From positions 1 through 59,416 of the forward strand of contig DATBGS010000057.1 in NCBI GenBank assembly GCA_036557885.1: a DNA stretch of 59,416 nucleotides. Direction: 5' to 3'. Of the stretch, positions 40,387 through 49,633 are shown piece by piece. The DNA comes from DATBGS01 sp036557885. GTDB taxonomy: Bacteria > Chloroflexota > Ktedonobacteria > Ktedonobacterales > DATBGS01. The stretch's first letter is position 1, and every line of letters begins with the position of its first letter. The notes beneath the pieces are model-generated. The model was given only the letters and a program-made list of their open reading frames with translations, was not told the origin of the DNA and searched no databases. Made by a program: the position numbers and the translations under genes.

Positions 40387-43300
40387 ATGAGCGAGCCTAC
40401 CCAGAACACGGCTTCCACCCGGCCAGATGGCGCGGCCCCTTCAGTGCTGATGCTGATTGACGGCCACGCGATGTTTCATCGCGCCTTTCACGCCTTCCCA
40501 GAGGATATGAGTACCAGCAGCGGCGAGCCAACCAACGCGGTCTATGGCTTTGCGCGTATGCTGCTGGATGCGTTTAAGAATATCGCCCCCGATTACGCGG
40601 CGGTGGCGTTTGATCGTCCCACGCCGACCTTTCGCCACGAGGAATTCAAGGACTACAAGGCGCATCGCCCGCTGCTACCCGATAGCATGCGGGCACAATA
40701 CCCTCGCGTGCGCCAACTGGTGGAAGCCTTTGGCATGCCGATCTATGAGTTAGATGGCTTTGAAGCTGATGACGTGCTAGGCACGCTGGCACGCCAGGCC
40801 GAAGCGCAAAATGTCGCCACCAGGATTGTGACCGGCGACCTGGACACGCTGCAACTGGTTGACGCGCTGGTCTGGGTGACGTATGCGCGCCAGCCAGTGC
40901 GCGGCCAACTGGATTACTTCGATGAGCCAACGGTGCAGGCGCGCTATGGCTTTGCTCCCGAAAAGCTGGTGGATTATAAAGCCCTGGTGGGCGATACCTC
41001 GGATAACATTCCGGGCGTGCCAGGTATCGGGGCCAAAACAGCCACCACTTTGATTAACACCTATGGCACACTAGAGGACATCCTGGCGCATCTGGACGAG
41101 CTTTCGCCCAAGGTACGGGCCACGTTGCAAGAGCATGAGGTGTTGGCGCGGCAATGCAAACGCCTGGCGACCATTATAACCACCGCGCCCGTCACGCTTG
41201 ACCTGAATGGCTGCCGGGTGCAGACTGCCGACCGCTCCAAGCTGCTGCCGCTGGTCCGCGAAATGGAATTCTATAGCATGGTAGATCGCGTGGCCCGCTT
41301 CACTGGCAATGCTGCTGCCGCGTCTCAACCCGCAGCCGGGGCCGCTGGCGGCTCACCTAAAGGCGCTCCAGCAAGCGCTGCTCCCGCTGCTGCCCGCACG
41401 CCCATTGTGCGCCCCGCAGCCAGCGAGGAGGCTGCTGCTCCGACAGGGCCAGCGCAGTTGAGCATGTTTGCACTGGATGAAGTGGCAGCGCAGGCTGAGC
41501 AAGGCAGCGAGGTTGCGCCGCCGCCCGCCGAGTTGCCGCGCATCGTGGTCCCCACGCAGGCTACATCTCCGCACACCAACACGATGCTGATTGAGAGCGA
41601 AGAGGCGCTCTTGATTCTGGCGCGCAGCCTGCGGGCCAGCGGGCACTTCTCGTTTGATCTGGAAACCACCTCAGAAGACCCGCTCAGCGCCGGTATCGTG
41701 GGCATCTCGCTCTCTATGGGCAAGCAGGAGGCATACTATCTGCCCGTTGGTCATGTAGCCACGCCAGACGGTCAGGCGCCGGGGCGTCAACTGCCCCTGG
41801 AGATGGTCCTGGCCGCGCTCAAGCCTGTGTTTGAGGATGAGCAGATCAAGAAGGATGCCCACAACGCCAAGTTCGATATGACGATGCTGGCGCGGCATGG
41901 CATCTGGGTGCGCGGGCTGGCCTGTGATTCGATGGTGGGCGCCTATCTGCTGAATCCTGGTCGGCGTGGGCTGGGGCTGAAAGACCTCATCTTTGAGCAT
42001 CTGGGCATCATCATGACGCCGATTACCGACCTGATCGGTACTGGCTCCAAGCAAATCAGCATGGCGCAGGTGCCCATCCACACGGCAGCGGAGTATGCCG
42101 GAGCCGACGCAGACATGACCTATCGCCTGGCAGAAATCGTGGTAGCCAGGCTGAAGGAGCGCGCTCTTTACAAGTTGTTTACGGACGTGGAGATGCCGCT
42201 CATTCCGGTGCTGGTGCGCATGGAACTGACGGGCATTCTGGTGGACCAGGCGTTCCTCAAGCGTATGGCAACCGAACTCAGCGAGCAACTCCAGGCGCTG
42301 GAACAGTCCATTTATCAGGCGGTGGGGCACGAGTTTAACATCAACTCCACCAAGCAGCTTGGCGATGTGCTCTTTAACGAACTGAAGCTTCCGCCCATGA
42401 AGAAGACCAAGACCGGCTATTCGGTGGATGCTGAGGTGCTGGATACGCTCAAAGGCACACATGCTGCAATTGATAACCTGCTGGAATATCGGCAACTTGG
42501 GAAGCTGAAGTCTACCTATGTAGATGGGCTGCTGGAACTGATCAACCCCAATGACGAGCGGGTGCACACGTCCTTCAACCAGACGATTGCCTCCACCGGC
42601 AGGCTTTCCAGTAGTCAGCCCAACTTGCAGAATATCCCGATCCGCACTGAAGTGGGGCGACGCATTCGTCGGGCGTTCCTGGCTGACCCAGGTTGGGTGC
42701 TGCTCACCGCCGACTATTCGCAGGTGGAACTGCGCATCCTGGCGCACATCACCCACGAACCGGCGCTGGTAGAAGCCTTTGCCAAAGATGAGGATATTCA
42801 CGCGGCAACGGCAGCCAGGCTCTACAAAGTGCCGCTGCAAGAGGTGCAGCCGTCCATGCGTCGGCTGGCAAAGACGATCAACTTTGCCGTATTGTATGGG
42901 CAGTCGCCGTTTGGCCTGTCGCGTGTGGCCGACATTCCGCTCAGCGAGGCAACGGAGTATATTCGCAACTATGAGGCGACCTTCCCGTTGGTGCATGCCT
43001 ATGTGGAGGGCACCAAGGAGTTTGCCCGCACGCAGGGCTATGTCGAGACGCTGCTGGGGCGTCGGCGCTACGTGCCTGATCTGCTCTCGCTCCCGATGGT
43101 GCAGCGTCAGGCGGCGGAGCGCGAGGCCATCAATATGCCCATCCAGGGCACCAACGCCGATATTATCAAGATTGCGATGATTCGCCTGCAACAGAGCTTC
43201 GAGGAACTGCAACTCAAGACCAGGATGATCTTGCAGGTGCATGATGAACTGGTCTTCGAGGTGCCCAACGAGGAGCTTGAGTTGGTCAAAAATCTGGTGC

Positions 43301-43395
43301 GGGCGACGATGGAAGAAGCCATGAGCCTGAGCGTCCCGCTGAAAGTGGAAATGAAGACTGGGACGAACTGGTACGAGGTTGAGCAGGTGAATTGA
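40387..43395 (+). CDS. polA: DNA polymerase I
   Basis: Repair and replication polymerase of 1002 aa with three active-looking domains. Residues about 18-300 are the 5' nuclease (LIDGHAMFHRAFHAF, then GFEADDVLGTLARQAE and GDTSDNIPGVPGIGAKTA). A 90-residue Ala/Pro-rich linker follows, longer than in E. coli. Residues about 405-590 are the 3'-5' exonuclease with FDLETTS (DxE), HNAKFDMTML and YAGADADMTYRL, so proofreading looks intact, unlike Taq or Bacillus enzymes. The polymerase has motif A (TADYSQVELRILAH), motif B (RRLAKTINFAVLYGQS) and motif C (QVHDELVFE). AGAGG precedes the ATG. The dapL-like gene follows after 10 bp. Confidence 0.97.
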   Translation: MSEPTQNTASTRPDGAAPSVLMLIDGHAMFHRAFHAFPEDMSTSSGEPTNAVYGFARMLLDAFKNIAPDYAAVAFDRPTPTFRHEEFKDYKAHRPLLPDSMRAQYPRVRQLVEAFGMPIYELDGFEADDVLGTLARQAEAQNVATRIVTGDLDTLQLVDALVWVTYARQPVRGQLDYFDEPTVQARYGFAPEKLVDYKALVGDTSDNIPGVPGIGAKTATTLINTYGTLEDILAHLDELSPKVRATLQEHEVLARQCKRLATIITTAPVTLDLNGCRVQTADRSKLLPLVREMEFYSMVDRVARFTGNAAAASQPAAGAAGGSPKGAPASAAPAAARTPIVRPAASEEAAAPTGPAQLSMFALDEVAAQAEQGSEVAPPPAELPRIVVPTQATSPHTNTMLIESEEALLILARSLRASGHFSFDLETTSEDPLSAGIVGISLSMGKQEAYYLPVGHVATPDGQAPGRQLPLEMVLAALKPVFEDEQIKKDAHNAKFDMTMLARHGIWVRGLACDSMVGAYLLNPGRRGLGLKDLIFEHLGIIMTPITDLIGTGSKQISMAQVPIHTAAEYAGADADMTYRLAEIVVARLKERALYKLFTDVEMPLIPVLVRMELTGILVDQAFLKRMATELSEQLQALEQSIYQAVGHEFNINSTKQLGDVLFNELKLPPMKKTKTGYSVDAEVLDTLKGTHAAIDNLLEYRQLGKLKSTYVDGLLELINPNDERVHTSFNQTIASTGRLSSSQPNLQNIPIRTEVGRRIRRAFLADPGWVLLTADYSQVELRILAHITHEPALVEAFAKDEDIHAATAARLYKVPLQEVQPSMRRLAKTINFAVLYGQSPFGLSRVADIPLSEATEYIRNYEATFPLVHAYVEGTKEFARTQGYVETLLGRRRYVPDLLSLPMVQRQAAEREAINMPIQGTNADIIKIAMIRLQQSFEELQLKTRMILQVHDELVFEVPNEELELVKNLVRATMEEAMSLSVPLKVEMKTGTNWYEVEQVN

Positions 43396-43405
43396 GAGGA
43401 ATTGT

Positions 43406-44593
43406 ATGAGATTAGCCGAACGTATGCGCCATTTGCCACCCTATCATTTCGCGGAGACGGCCCAGCGCATTGCCGCCAAACGCGCCGCCGGGGTGGATGT
43501 GATCAGCCTGGGCATAGGCGACCCTGATCTGCCCACGCCCGACCCGGTGATTGATCGCCTATGCGAGACGGCCCGCGACCCGCAAAATCATCGCTACCCG
43601 GAATATCTGGGCATGCCCGAACTGCGCCAGGGCATCGCGGCGTGGTTCCAGCGGCGCTTTGGCGTGAGCCTGGATGCCAATAGAGAGGTTGTGCCGCTGA
43701 TTGGCTCCAAAGAGGGGCTGGTGCATCTGGCGACGGTGCTGCTCGACCCTGGGGACGTGGCGCTCATCCCAGACCCGGCCTATACGGTGTACGCGGCAGG
43801 CGCAACGCTGGCGGGCGCGACCAGCTATCTCTTGCCCATGACCGCTGAGCGTGGCTTTCTGCCTGATCTGGACGCCATTCCCGAAAATATCCTCCACAAA
43901 GCCAAGGTGCTCTGGCTGAATTATCCCAACAACCCGACGGGAGCCTCGGCTGATCGGGCGTTTTTTGCGCGCGCTGTGCAGTTTGCCCGCGCGCATGATC
44001 TGGTGCTGGCACATGATATGGCCTATGCCGACGTGAGCTATGATGGCTATCGGCCTGTCTCGGTGCTGGAAATCCCTGGCGCCTCTGATGTTGCGATTGA
44101 GTTTCATTCCTTCTCGAAGTCCTATAACATGGCTGGTTTCCGCATGGGGATGGCACTGGGCAACGCTGAACTGGTGCAGGCGATTGGACAACTCAAAACC
44201 AATGTGGATACGGGTATCTTTCGCCCGCTGCAATTTGCCGCAATTGAGGCGCTTGCGCTGGGGCAGGACTGGATTGACCAGCGTAATCTGATTTACCAGC
44301 GCAGGCGTAATAAGCTGGTAGAAGCCTGCCAGCGCCTGGACATGCAGACCGCCACGCCGCAAGCCGGGATGTACCTCTGGCCTGCTGTGCCTGCGGGCTG
44401 GTCCTCGAAAGAGTTTGCGTTCATGCTGCTGGATGAACTGGGGATTTTAGCAACGCCCGGCTCCAGCTATGGTCCCAGCGGCGAGGGCTATCTCCGCCTT
44501 TCGCTGACCGTGCCGGATGCCCGTTTGGATGAGGCCATCAGCCGCCTGGCGACGCTTCAGGAACGCGCTGGCATGACAAAGGCTGGCGGTTAA
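43406..44593 (+). CDS. dapL: LL-diaminopimelate aminotransferase-like class I/II aminotransferase
   Basis: PLP enzyme of 395 aa. The PLP lysine is Lys238 in HSFSKSYNMAGFRMG; other class I/II motifs are SLGIGDPDLPTPDPV, YPNNPTGASA and the C-terminal RLSLTVPDARLDEA with the carboxylate-binding Arg. The closest general match is the DapL group that converts tetrahydrodipicolinate to LL-diaminopimelate in lysine and peptidoglycan synthesis, known from Chloroflexi and others. Alternatives are aspartate or alanine aminotransferase-like activity. GAGGA precedes the ATG, and the gene is 10 bp after polA. Confidence 0.85.
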   Translation: MRLAERMRHLPPYHFAETAQRIAAKRAAGVDVISLGIGDPDLPTPDPVIDRLCETARDPQNHRYPEYLGMPELRQGIAAWFQRRFGVSLDANREVVPLIGSKEGLVHLATVLLDPGDVALIPDPAYTVYAAGATLAGATSYLLPMTAERGFLPDLDAIPENILHKAKVLWLNYPNNPTGASADRAFFARAVQFARAHDLVLAHDMAYADVSYDGYRPVSVLEIPGASDVAIEFHSFSKSYNMAGFRMGMALGNAELVQAIGQLKTNVDTGIFRPLQFAAIEALALGQDWIDQRNLIYQRRRNKLVEACQRLDMQTATPQAGMYLWPAVPAGWSSKEFAFMLLDELGILATPGSSYGPSGEGYLRLSLTVPDARLDEAISRLATLQERAGMTKAGG

Positions 44594-44618
44594 AACCCCT
44601 CAAAGCAGGGGCACAGCC

Positions 44619-44776
44619 GCGCCTATGGGCCTTCGGCCACCCCTAAGACAGAAGGGCACCCTAAGACAGAAGGGCACGGCGGCAAGTCCGCCTGCGCGGA
44701 CTCCCTACCCCGTCTGCGAACACTCGTCTTAACCCGCGCAGGCGGGTTTTGTGGCAGCGTAGCTGCCCATAGGCGC
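44619..44776. repeat. 158-bp nested palindromic element with tandem 18-bp repeat
   Basis: Outer arms GCGCCTATGGGC (44619-44630) and GCCCATAGGCGC (44765-44776) are perfect 12-bp inverted repeats. Inside, CCGCCTGCGCGG (44688-44699) and CCGCGCAGGCGG (44734-44745) are a second perfect pair, each also self-complementary at the ends. Two exact tandem copies of an 18-bp unit (CCCTAAGACAGAAGGGCA) lie at 44641-44658 and 44659-44676. The 322-bp gap between dapL and the acyl-CoA synthetase holds this element and no gene. It looks like a non-autonomous mobile or REP-type element. Confidence 0.75.
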
Positions 44777-44915
44777 GAATTTATTCGCCAGCAGACTTGC
44801 CAGAGTCCAGAAAGAAGCATACAATGGGCGCAACACCCCAGGCTGGTCTTTTGGGCGTGTTTTTCAGCAAGCGCCGTTAAAGATGGCTTCCTACCACTCG
44901 ACAGGAGAGATGTGC

Positions 44916-46661
44916 ATGGGCATGACCAACGATGGCCTGTCCTACTGGCAGGCTGAACCCGGTAAGCAAGTGCTTCTTGACATGAGCATTGGCGACCTTT
45001 TGGATAAGCGCGCCGCAGAATTACCCACGCGGGAGGCAGTTGTCTATTCCTGCTACCCTGAGTTTGGCGATGCCCTGAACTTTCGCTGGACCTACCCGGA
45101 GTACCGCGCCCGCGCCAACGCGGTTGCCAAAGGGCTGCTGGCGTTGGGCTTGCAGAAGGGCGACCATATCGCGGTCTGGGCGATCAACCTCCCAGAATGG
45201 CCGCTGCTCCAGATGGCTGCGGCCAAAGCCGGTCTGGTGCTGGTGACGGTCAACCCGGTGCTGCGGGCGCAGGAGATCGAATACATCCTCAAACAAGGGG
45301 ATGTTCGCGCGCTCTTCTTCATGGGAGCCATCCGCGACCACAACTGCCTGGAAACCATCAAGTCCATGACGACGCCTGGAGCGCAGCATAGCGAATTGAC
45401 CAGCGAACGCTTGCCGTTGCTGCGCCATGTGGTGCTGCTTGGTGCGCCGCCAGCGGGCATGTTGGAGCAGCAAGGCTGGCGCCCGGCACTCTTCCGCGAG
45501 TTTGCGGCGGGAGGAGCAGCGGTGAGCGATCAGGCGCTTCAGGAGCGGCAGGCGTCCGTCTCGCCCAAAGACCCCGCTATGATGCTGTATACCTCTGGGA
45601 CAACGGGCTTCCCAAAGGGCGCGGTGCTGACCCATTACAACCTAATCAATCAGGCGATGGGCGTCTTCAGCCGAATTGAGATTGGCGAGGACACGCGAAG
45701 CTGCGTGTTGGTGCCCTTCTTCCACGTCTTCGGCTGCGTTGGCTACACACTCGCTGCACTGGCTGCTGGCAGCACCATGCACCCGCTCCTCGCCTTTGAC
45801 CCGCTCAAGGCCATGCAGATCATCAGCACCGAGCGCTGCACCTTCTCTGGTGGCGTGCCCACGATGCTGCTGGCGATCCTCCAGCATCCCGATTTCGAGA
45901 AATATGATCTTTCTTCGTTGAATGGCGTCGTCTGCGCGGGCGCTCCGGTGCCGGTCTTCCTGATGGAGCAGGTGAAACAGCGCATCGGGGCCGATTCAGT
46001 GATTGCTTTTGGGCAGACGGAAAACAGCGGCGCGATTACGCTGACCATGCGCGATGACCCGTTTGAGTTGAAGTCGGCAACGGTTGGCCTGGCCCTGCCG
46101 CATGTGGATGTGAAGATCATTGACCCGGCAACAGGCGAGGTCGTGCCGGTTGGGGAGCGCGGCGAACTCTGCGGGCGGGGCTATCTGGTGATGCAGGGCT
46201 ATTACAATATGCCGGAGCGCACGGCTGAGGCGATTGATAAGGATGGCTGGCTGCACACTGGCGACCTGGCGACAATAGATAGCCGGGGTTACATCAACAT
46301 TGTGGGGCGCATCAAAGATATGGTCATTCGTGGCGGCGAAAATATCTTCCCGCGCGAGATTGAGGAGTTCTTGATTCGCCATCCCAAGGTGGCCGACGCG
46401 CAGGTGCTGGGCGTGCCCGACGCCTTCTTTGGCGAGGAACTGCTGGCGGTGGTCATGTCCAAGGCAGGGGAAACCCTGACCGAAGAGGAGATGCGCGAGT
46501 TCTGCAAAGATCAGATCAGCAAGCAGAAAATCCCGCGTTACTGGAAGTTTGTAGAGGCGTATCCGATGACGGCCAGTGGCAAGGTGCAGAAGTTTATTCT
46601 GCGTGACCAGGCCATCAAAGAGCTTGGGCTGGTGTCGGCTGCACAGGTGAAGACGGCATAA
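44916..46661 (+). CDS. AMP-binding acyl-CoA synthetase
   Basis: ANL-superfamily ligase of 581 aa that activates a fatty or aromatic acid to its CoA thioester through an acyl-adenylate. Motifs: MLYTSGTTGFPKGAVLTH (P-loop), FGQTENSGAITLT (A5), GWLHTGDLATIDSRGYINI (A7, quoted in part), GRIKDMVIRGGENIFPREIE with the swivel, and the A10 lysine in PMTASGKVQKF. It resembles fatty-acyl-CoA synthetases of the FadD/AcsA type, about 580 aa. Several ATGs are clustered; 44916 has AGGAG 8 nt upstream. The gene is monocistronic and ends at a strong terminator. Confidence 0.94.
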   Translation: MGMTNDGLSYWQAEPGKQVLLDMSIGDLLDKRAAELPTREAVVYSCYPEFGDALNFRWTYPEYRARANAVAKGLLALGLQKGDHIAVWAINLPEWPLLQMAAAKAGLVLVTVNPVLRAQEIEYILKQGDVRALFFMGAIRDHNCLETIKSMTTPGAQHSELTSERLPLLRHVVLLGAPPAGMLEQQGWRPALFREFAAGGAAVSDQALQERQASVSPKDPAMMLYTSGTTGFPKGAVLTHYNLINQAMGVFSRIEIGEDTRSCVLVPFFHVFGCVGYTLAALAAGSTMHPLLAFDPLKAMQIISTERCTFSGGVPTMLLAILQHPDFEKYDLSSLNGVVCAGAPVPVFLMEQVKQRIGADSVIAFGQTENSGAITLTMRDDPFELKSATVGLALPHVDVKIIDPATGEVVPVGERGELCGRGYLVMQGYYNMPERTAEAIDKDGWLHTGDLATIDSRGYINIVGRIKDMVIRGGENIFPREIEEFLIRHPKVADAQVLGVPDAFFGEELLAVVMSKAGETLTEEEMREFCKDQISKQKIPRYWKFVEAYPMTASGKVQKFILRDQAIKELGLVSAAQVKTA

Positions 46662-46698
46662 GCGTCAGATAAACGAAGAAAGAAGAAAGTAAGAAAAA

Positions 46699-46731
46699 GA
46701 AGGCGTCGCAATTAAGACGCCTTCTTTTTTT
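46699..46731. terminator. intrinsic terminator of the acyl-CoA synthetase gene
   Basis: GAAGGCGTC (46699-46707) and GACGCCTTC (46716-46724), perfect 9-bp stem, 8-nt loop, followed by TTTTTTT. A-rich sequence on the left side also lets it act on the minus strand for the rhomboid gene. Confidence 0.92.
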
Positions 46732-46804
46732 CTTTCTTCTTTCTTCGTAAGTGAGAGTGGCTAGATGCCCTCTTTCTTCTTTCTTCGTAAGTGGGGGTGG
46801 TTAG
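46731..46804. repeat. imperfect tandem duplication at the rhomboid gene 3' end
   Basis: A 34-bp unit starting TCTTTCTTCTTTCTTCGTAA occurs at 46731-46764 and 46771-46804 (period 40, three mismatches). The second copy includes the rhomboid stop codon; the first carries a copy of it (CTAG for TTAG). This looks like a local duplication of the gene end. Confidence 0.8.
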
Positions 46805-48093
46805 CGCCCGCCCCCCAGGTAAATTGCCAGAAAGATGAGTCCGGCGCAGACAACCAGCACCAGCAGCAACGGCTTGAGTATATAGATCACCGCTTCGCCT
46901 GTCTGCCCACGCTTGAGCCGTGTCTGTACCGGCCTCCAGAAGTCGGGCATCAGCAGCAGGCCAAGCAGCAGGCCCATTGAGAGGCCACCAATGTGCCCTG
47001 AGACGGAAATGTTGGCAATCTGGAAAGTAAAAACCAGATTCAGAATGAGCCAGAAAAGCCATTGGGTGAGCATTCCGGGGCCGAGCGCGTAGCGCTTCTC
47101 CCAGAAAAAGATGCCCAACGCGCCAAAAACGCCAAAAATGGCGCCCGACGCCCCCAATGTCGCCACGTTTGGCGCAGCGAGCAAGAGTACCAGGATACCG
47201 CCAAAGACGCCTGTAGCGAGGTAGATGAGCAAAAAGCGCCATCGCCCATAGACGTTCTCTGCAAATGGGCCGATGAAGTAGAGCGAGAGCATATTGACGC
47301 CGATGTGGAGCCAGTTTTCATGCAGGAACATCGCCGTAAGCAGGCGCCAATATTCATGATTTTGAGTAATAAAAATCCCGGCTTCAACCCCATAGTAATA
47401 GATGGGATTATCAGGGGAGTACGGCTCGGTGAGATTTTGTGAGAGGACCACGCAGGCAAGATACACCAGGACGTTGATGCCAATCAGCGTCAGGGTGACA
47501 ATAGGTACGCCGCGTGTCGCAAAGCGAGCGCGCACCACTCGCCGCTGCACCTGCGAGGGGGGCTGCCAGACTGGTTCGCTGCGCTCCGGCTCACGCTCCT
47601 CGCGCGCGGTGTTTATCGGTGTTGGCTGGGTTGGTGGCGTCACTTTGGGGAAGAGTACCTTGAAATCGGTGGGTCCGGCCAGGCGCTCAGATTTTGCTTC
47701 TGCCAGGGCTGCCTCGTATTCTCTGTTCATTTGCCTGAGGAGATAGCTACGCAAGGCAAGTGCATACGCGCGCCCAGGATCTGCGGCAATGGTGCGCTCA
47801 ACCGCTTCCAACGCGCGATCATAGCGGCGGTCTAGCAGGAAGACGAGCGCTTGAGCCAGGGACGCATTTGGCCCGGAGGGTTCTAGCTCTTGCACGCGCC
47901 GACAGGCCATGTGTACCATGCCGTAGGAACCCATCGCCAGGCTGGTTTGCGCTAATCCCAGATGTGCCCCAATGAGATTCGGGTCGCTCTGCGCGGCGTG
48001 GGCAAAAGCGGTTGCTGCCTCGCGTAACTGCCCCTGCCAGAGGAGGGTATTGCCCTGCTCAACATATTCCTGTGCGCTCACAGGCACTTCCAT
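46801..48093 (-). CDS. rhomboid serine protease with N-terminal TPR domain
   Basis: Protein of 430 aa. Residues 1-140 are TPR-like repeats (AQEYVEQGNTLLWQGQLREA, DRRYDRALEAVERTIAADPG) facing the cytoplasm. Residues about 195-425 form a rhomboid domain with seven hydrophobic helices: MFLHENWLHIGVNM (L1/H2), catalytic Ser316 in TLGASGAIFGVFG and His367 in SGHIGGLSMG. The catalytic dyad is intact, so it should cleave membrane proteins. The TPR part may recruit a substrate. The start at 48093 (MEVPVSAQEY) has GAGG 8 nt upstream; an earlier in-frame start is less likely. The gene is not in an obvious operon. Confidence 0.9.
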   Translation of the reverse strand: MEVPVSAQEYVEQGNTLLWQGQLREAATAFAHAAQSDPNLIGAHLGLAQTSLAMGSYGMVHMACRRVQELEPSGPNASLAQALVFLLDRRYDRALEAVERTIAADPGRAYALALRSYLLRQMNREYEAALAEAKSERLAGPTDFKVLFPKVTPPTQPTPINTAREEREPERSEPVWQPPSQVQRRVVRARFATRGVPIVTLTLIGINVLVYLACVVLSQNLTEPYSPDNPIYYYGVEAGIFITQNHEYWRLLTAMFLHENWLHIGVNMLSLYFIGPFAENVYGRWRFLLIYLATGVFGGILVLLLAAPNVATLGASGAIFGVFGALGIFFWEKRYALGPGMLTQWLFWLILNLVFTFQIANISVSGHIGGLSMGLLLGLLLMPDFWRPVQTRLKRGQTGEAVIYILKPLLLVLVVCAGLIFLAIYLGGGR

Positions 48094-48279
48094 TCGCGGC
48101 CTCGCTTTTATGTGAGCTGGTGGCACCGCCACCAGTGCTATGTGCTTCTCTCTACAATGTAAAGCCCTGGACCTTTTATCCCTGGCATGCTCAGGGCTAG
48201 AGTACGCTTCCCTTATGAGAAAGATTATAAACTATGCGTTGACGCTTCCGCCAATGCTGAGGAAGTTAAGATGCAAGAA

Positions 48280-48316
48280 AGAGCGAGGGGCAGCCTACGG
48301 GCTGTTCCCTCGCTCT
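48280..48316 (-). terminator. intrinsic terminator of the glycosyltransferase gene
   Basis: AGAGCGAGGG (48280-48289) pairs with CCCTCGCTCT (48307-48316) and inner CAGCC (48291-48295) with GGCTG (48300-48304), tetraloop TACG. On the minus strand it is followed by a short T-rich tract (TTTCTT). It is 18 bp past the stop. Confidence 0.8.
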
Positions 48317-48334
48317 GGTTACTGATGGTTCTGT

Positions 48335-49633
48335 TTAGGCGCTGGCTTTTTCTGGAGCGTTGGCGGCACGCGCGACGCCAGCAGGCGTATAAGCCATTTT
48401 CGCTGCTGCGAGCGCGTAGGCGTCAAGATAATGTTCGGCTACCAGGTTCCAACTGACGACGCTTTGGAGGTAATCCACTGCATGGGCATGGAGTTCCGCG
48501 CGCAGGTGGGCGTCGGTCATGAGCTTGATCAGCCCTCGTCGCAGCGTGGCCTGGTTGGAAAAAAGCAGCCCAGCCTCACTTTCAACGGTCTGGGAGGTCA
48601 GCCCTTCCAATGGGGCCGAGGTGATATATGGCTTGCCCAGAGAGAAGATGCGCGCCAATGTTCCCGATTGTGTCTCATCGAGAGAGGGCAGGGCGACGAC
48701 ATCAAAGCAAGCCATCATCTCATAATACATGTCTCCGCGTGGGTCGAATTCGACATAGCGGGCGATGCCTTTGCGTTCCAGTTCCTGTGCTTTGGCTTTG
48801 CACATCTGGAAGAAAGTGGTGTCGTTGGGGTCGCGCATGTTCCCGGCGCACAACAGCATCCACTCTTCACCCGTCTGCTCCAGCACTTCGCGGCGCAGGT
48901 CTTCCCACTGGTCCAGAATCAAATCCCAGCGTTTGTTGGTTTGTATCCAGCCAATCAGACCGAGCACCTTTTTGCCCTTGAGTTCGTTCAGCCCCAGTTG
49001 TTCTTTGCACGCCTCTGAGTCCAGGTTCACTTTATCTGGGCGGGCGCCATGTGGAATGACCAGCACGTTTTCGGGGCGCTCTTTGAAGTTCCATTCCATG
49101 CGCCAGCGCTGGTAGTCGCATTTGAGTATCCAGGTGGTGCAGGTGGCTACTAGTTCACGCAGGAAGCGCTCTTCCGATTCGGTGTAGCGCCCATGCACGG
49201 TATGTGTCTCTACCAGGGTTGGGATGCCTGCCTCGCGCAGGTAGGTGAGCAGGCGAATAAATCGCTCATTGTTGTCGTGGTGCCTCGTTACGGGGTCGGT
49301 ATAGCTGTACAGCCCATATTCGTGCTCAAGATGGACAGCATACGGGCCGAGTTGTTCAATGTAGGCCCCCACTTTTTCCGGCCAATCCGGGTCTTGCTGG
49401 TCCAGAATGGGGTGGACATTTGGCCCCTGCCCATCCAGGTGGGAGACGATATGAACGGGGCGCTCTGGCAGGTGCGCGCGCACAAATTCAAGTGCCTCTT
49501 CGGTGAAGGTGGCGATGCCACATTTGCGGGGAGGGTAGCTGCTGACGACGACCAGTGGCTTAGGTTGGCTCTCCTCCCCCGCCACGTCTTCATTCCCCCC
49601 AGAGGAGAGCGCTTTCATCTGTTTTGCTTTCAT
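48335..49633 (-). CDS. GT-B (GT4-like) glycosyltransferase
   Basis: Protein of 432 aa with the two Rossmann domains of GT-B enzymes. The N-terminal domain starts VVVSSYPPRKCGIATFTEEAL, quoted in part as SSYPPRKCGIATFTEEA, a signature seen in GT4 relatives of unknown substrate, and has VHLEHEYGLYSY and TLVETHTVHG. The C-terminal domain has KVLGLIGWIQTNKRWDL and the E-x7-E-like block PSLDETQSGTLARIFSLGKP (Glu in DETQSG). The Gly-rich/Glu signature suggests a retaining enzyme using a nucleotide sugar. Strong AGGGGG before the ATG at 49633. It is monocistronic, with its own terminator. Confidence 0.88.
   Translation of the reverse strand: MKAKQMKALSSGGNEDVAGEESQPKPLVVVSSYPPRKCGIATFTEEALEFVRAHLPERPVHIVSHLDGQGPNVHPILDQQDPDWPEKVGAYIEQLGPYAVHLEHEYGLYSYTDPVTRHHDNNERFIRLLTYLREAGIPTLVETHTVHGRYTESEERFLRELVATCTTWILKCDYQRWRMEWNFKERPENVLVIPHGARPDKVNLDSEACKEQLGLNELKGKKVLGLIGWIQTNKRWDLILDQWEDLRREVLEQTGEEWMLLCAGNMRDPNDTTFFQMCKAKAQELERKGIARYVEFDPRGDMYYEMMACFDVVALPSLDETQSGTLARIFSLGKPYITSAPLEGLTSQTVESEAGLLFSNQATLRRGLIKLMTDAHLRAELHAHAVDYLQSVVSWNLVAEHYLDAYALAAAKMAYTPAGVARAANAPEKASA

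Noticed and set aside
41671..43242. Long open frame (523 codons) on the minus strand opposite polA
   Set aside because: It is antisense to the polymerase motifs A to C; the composition is the usual shadow of GC-rich coding sequence.
44641..44676. Two tandem 18-bp units as a possible CRISPR
   Set aside because: Only two abutting copies, no spacers and no cas genes.
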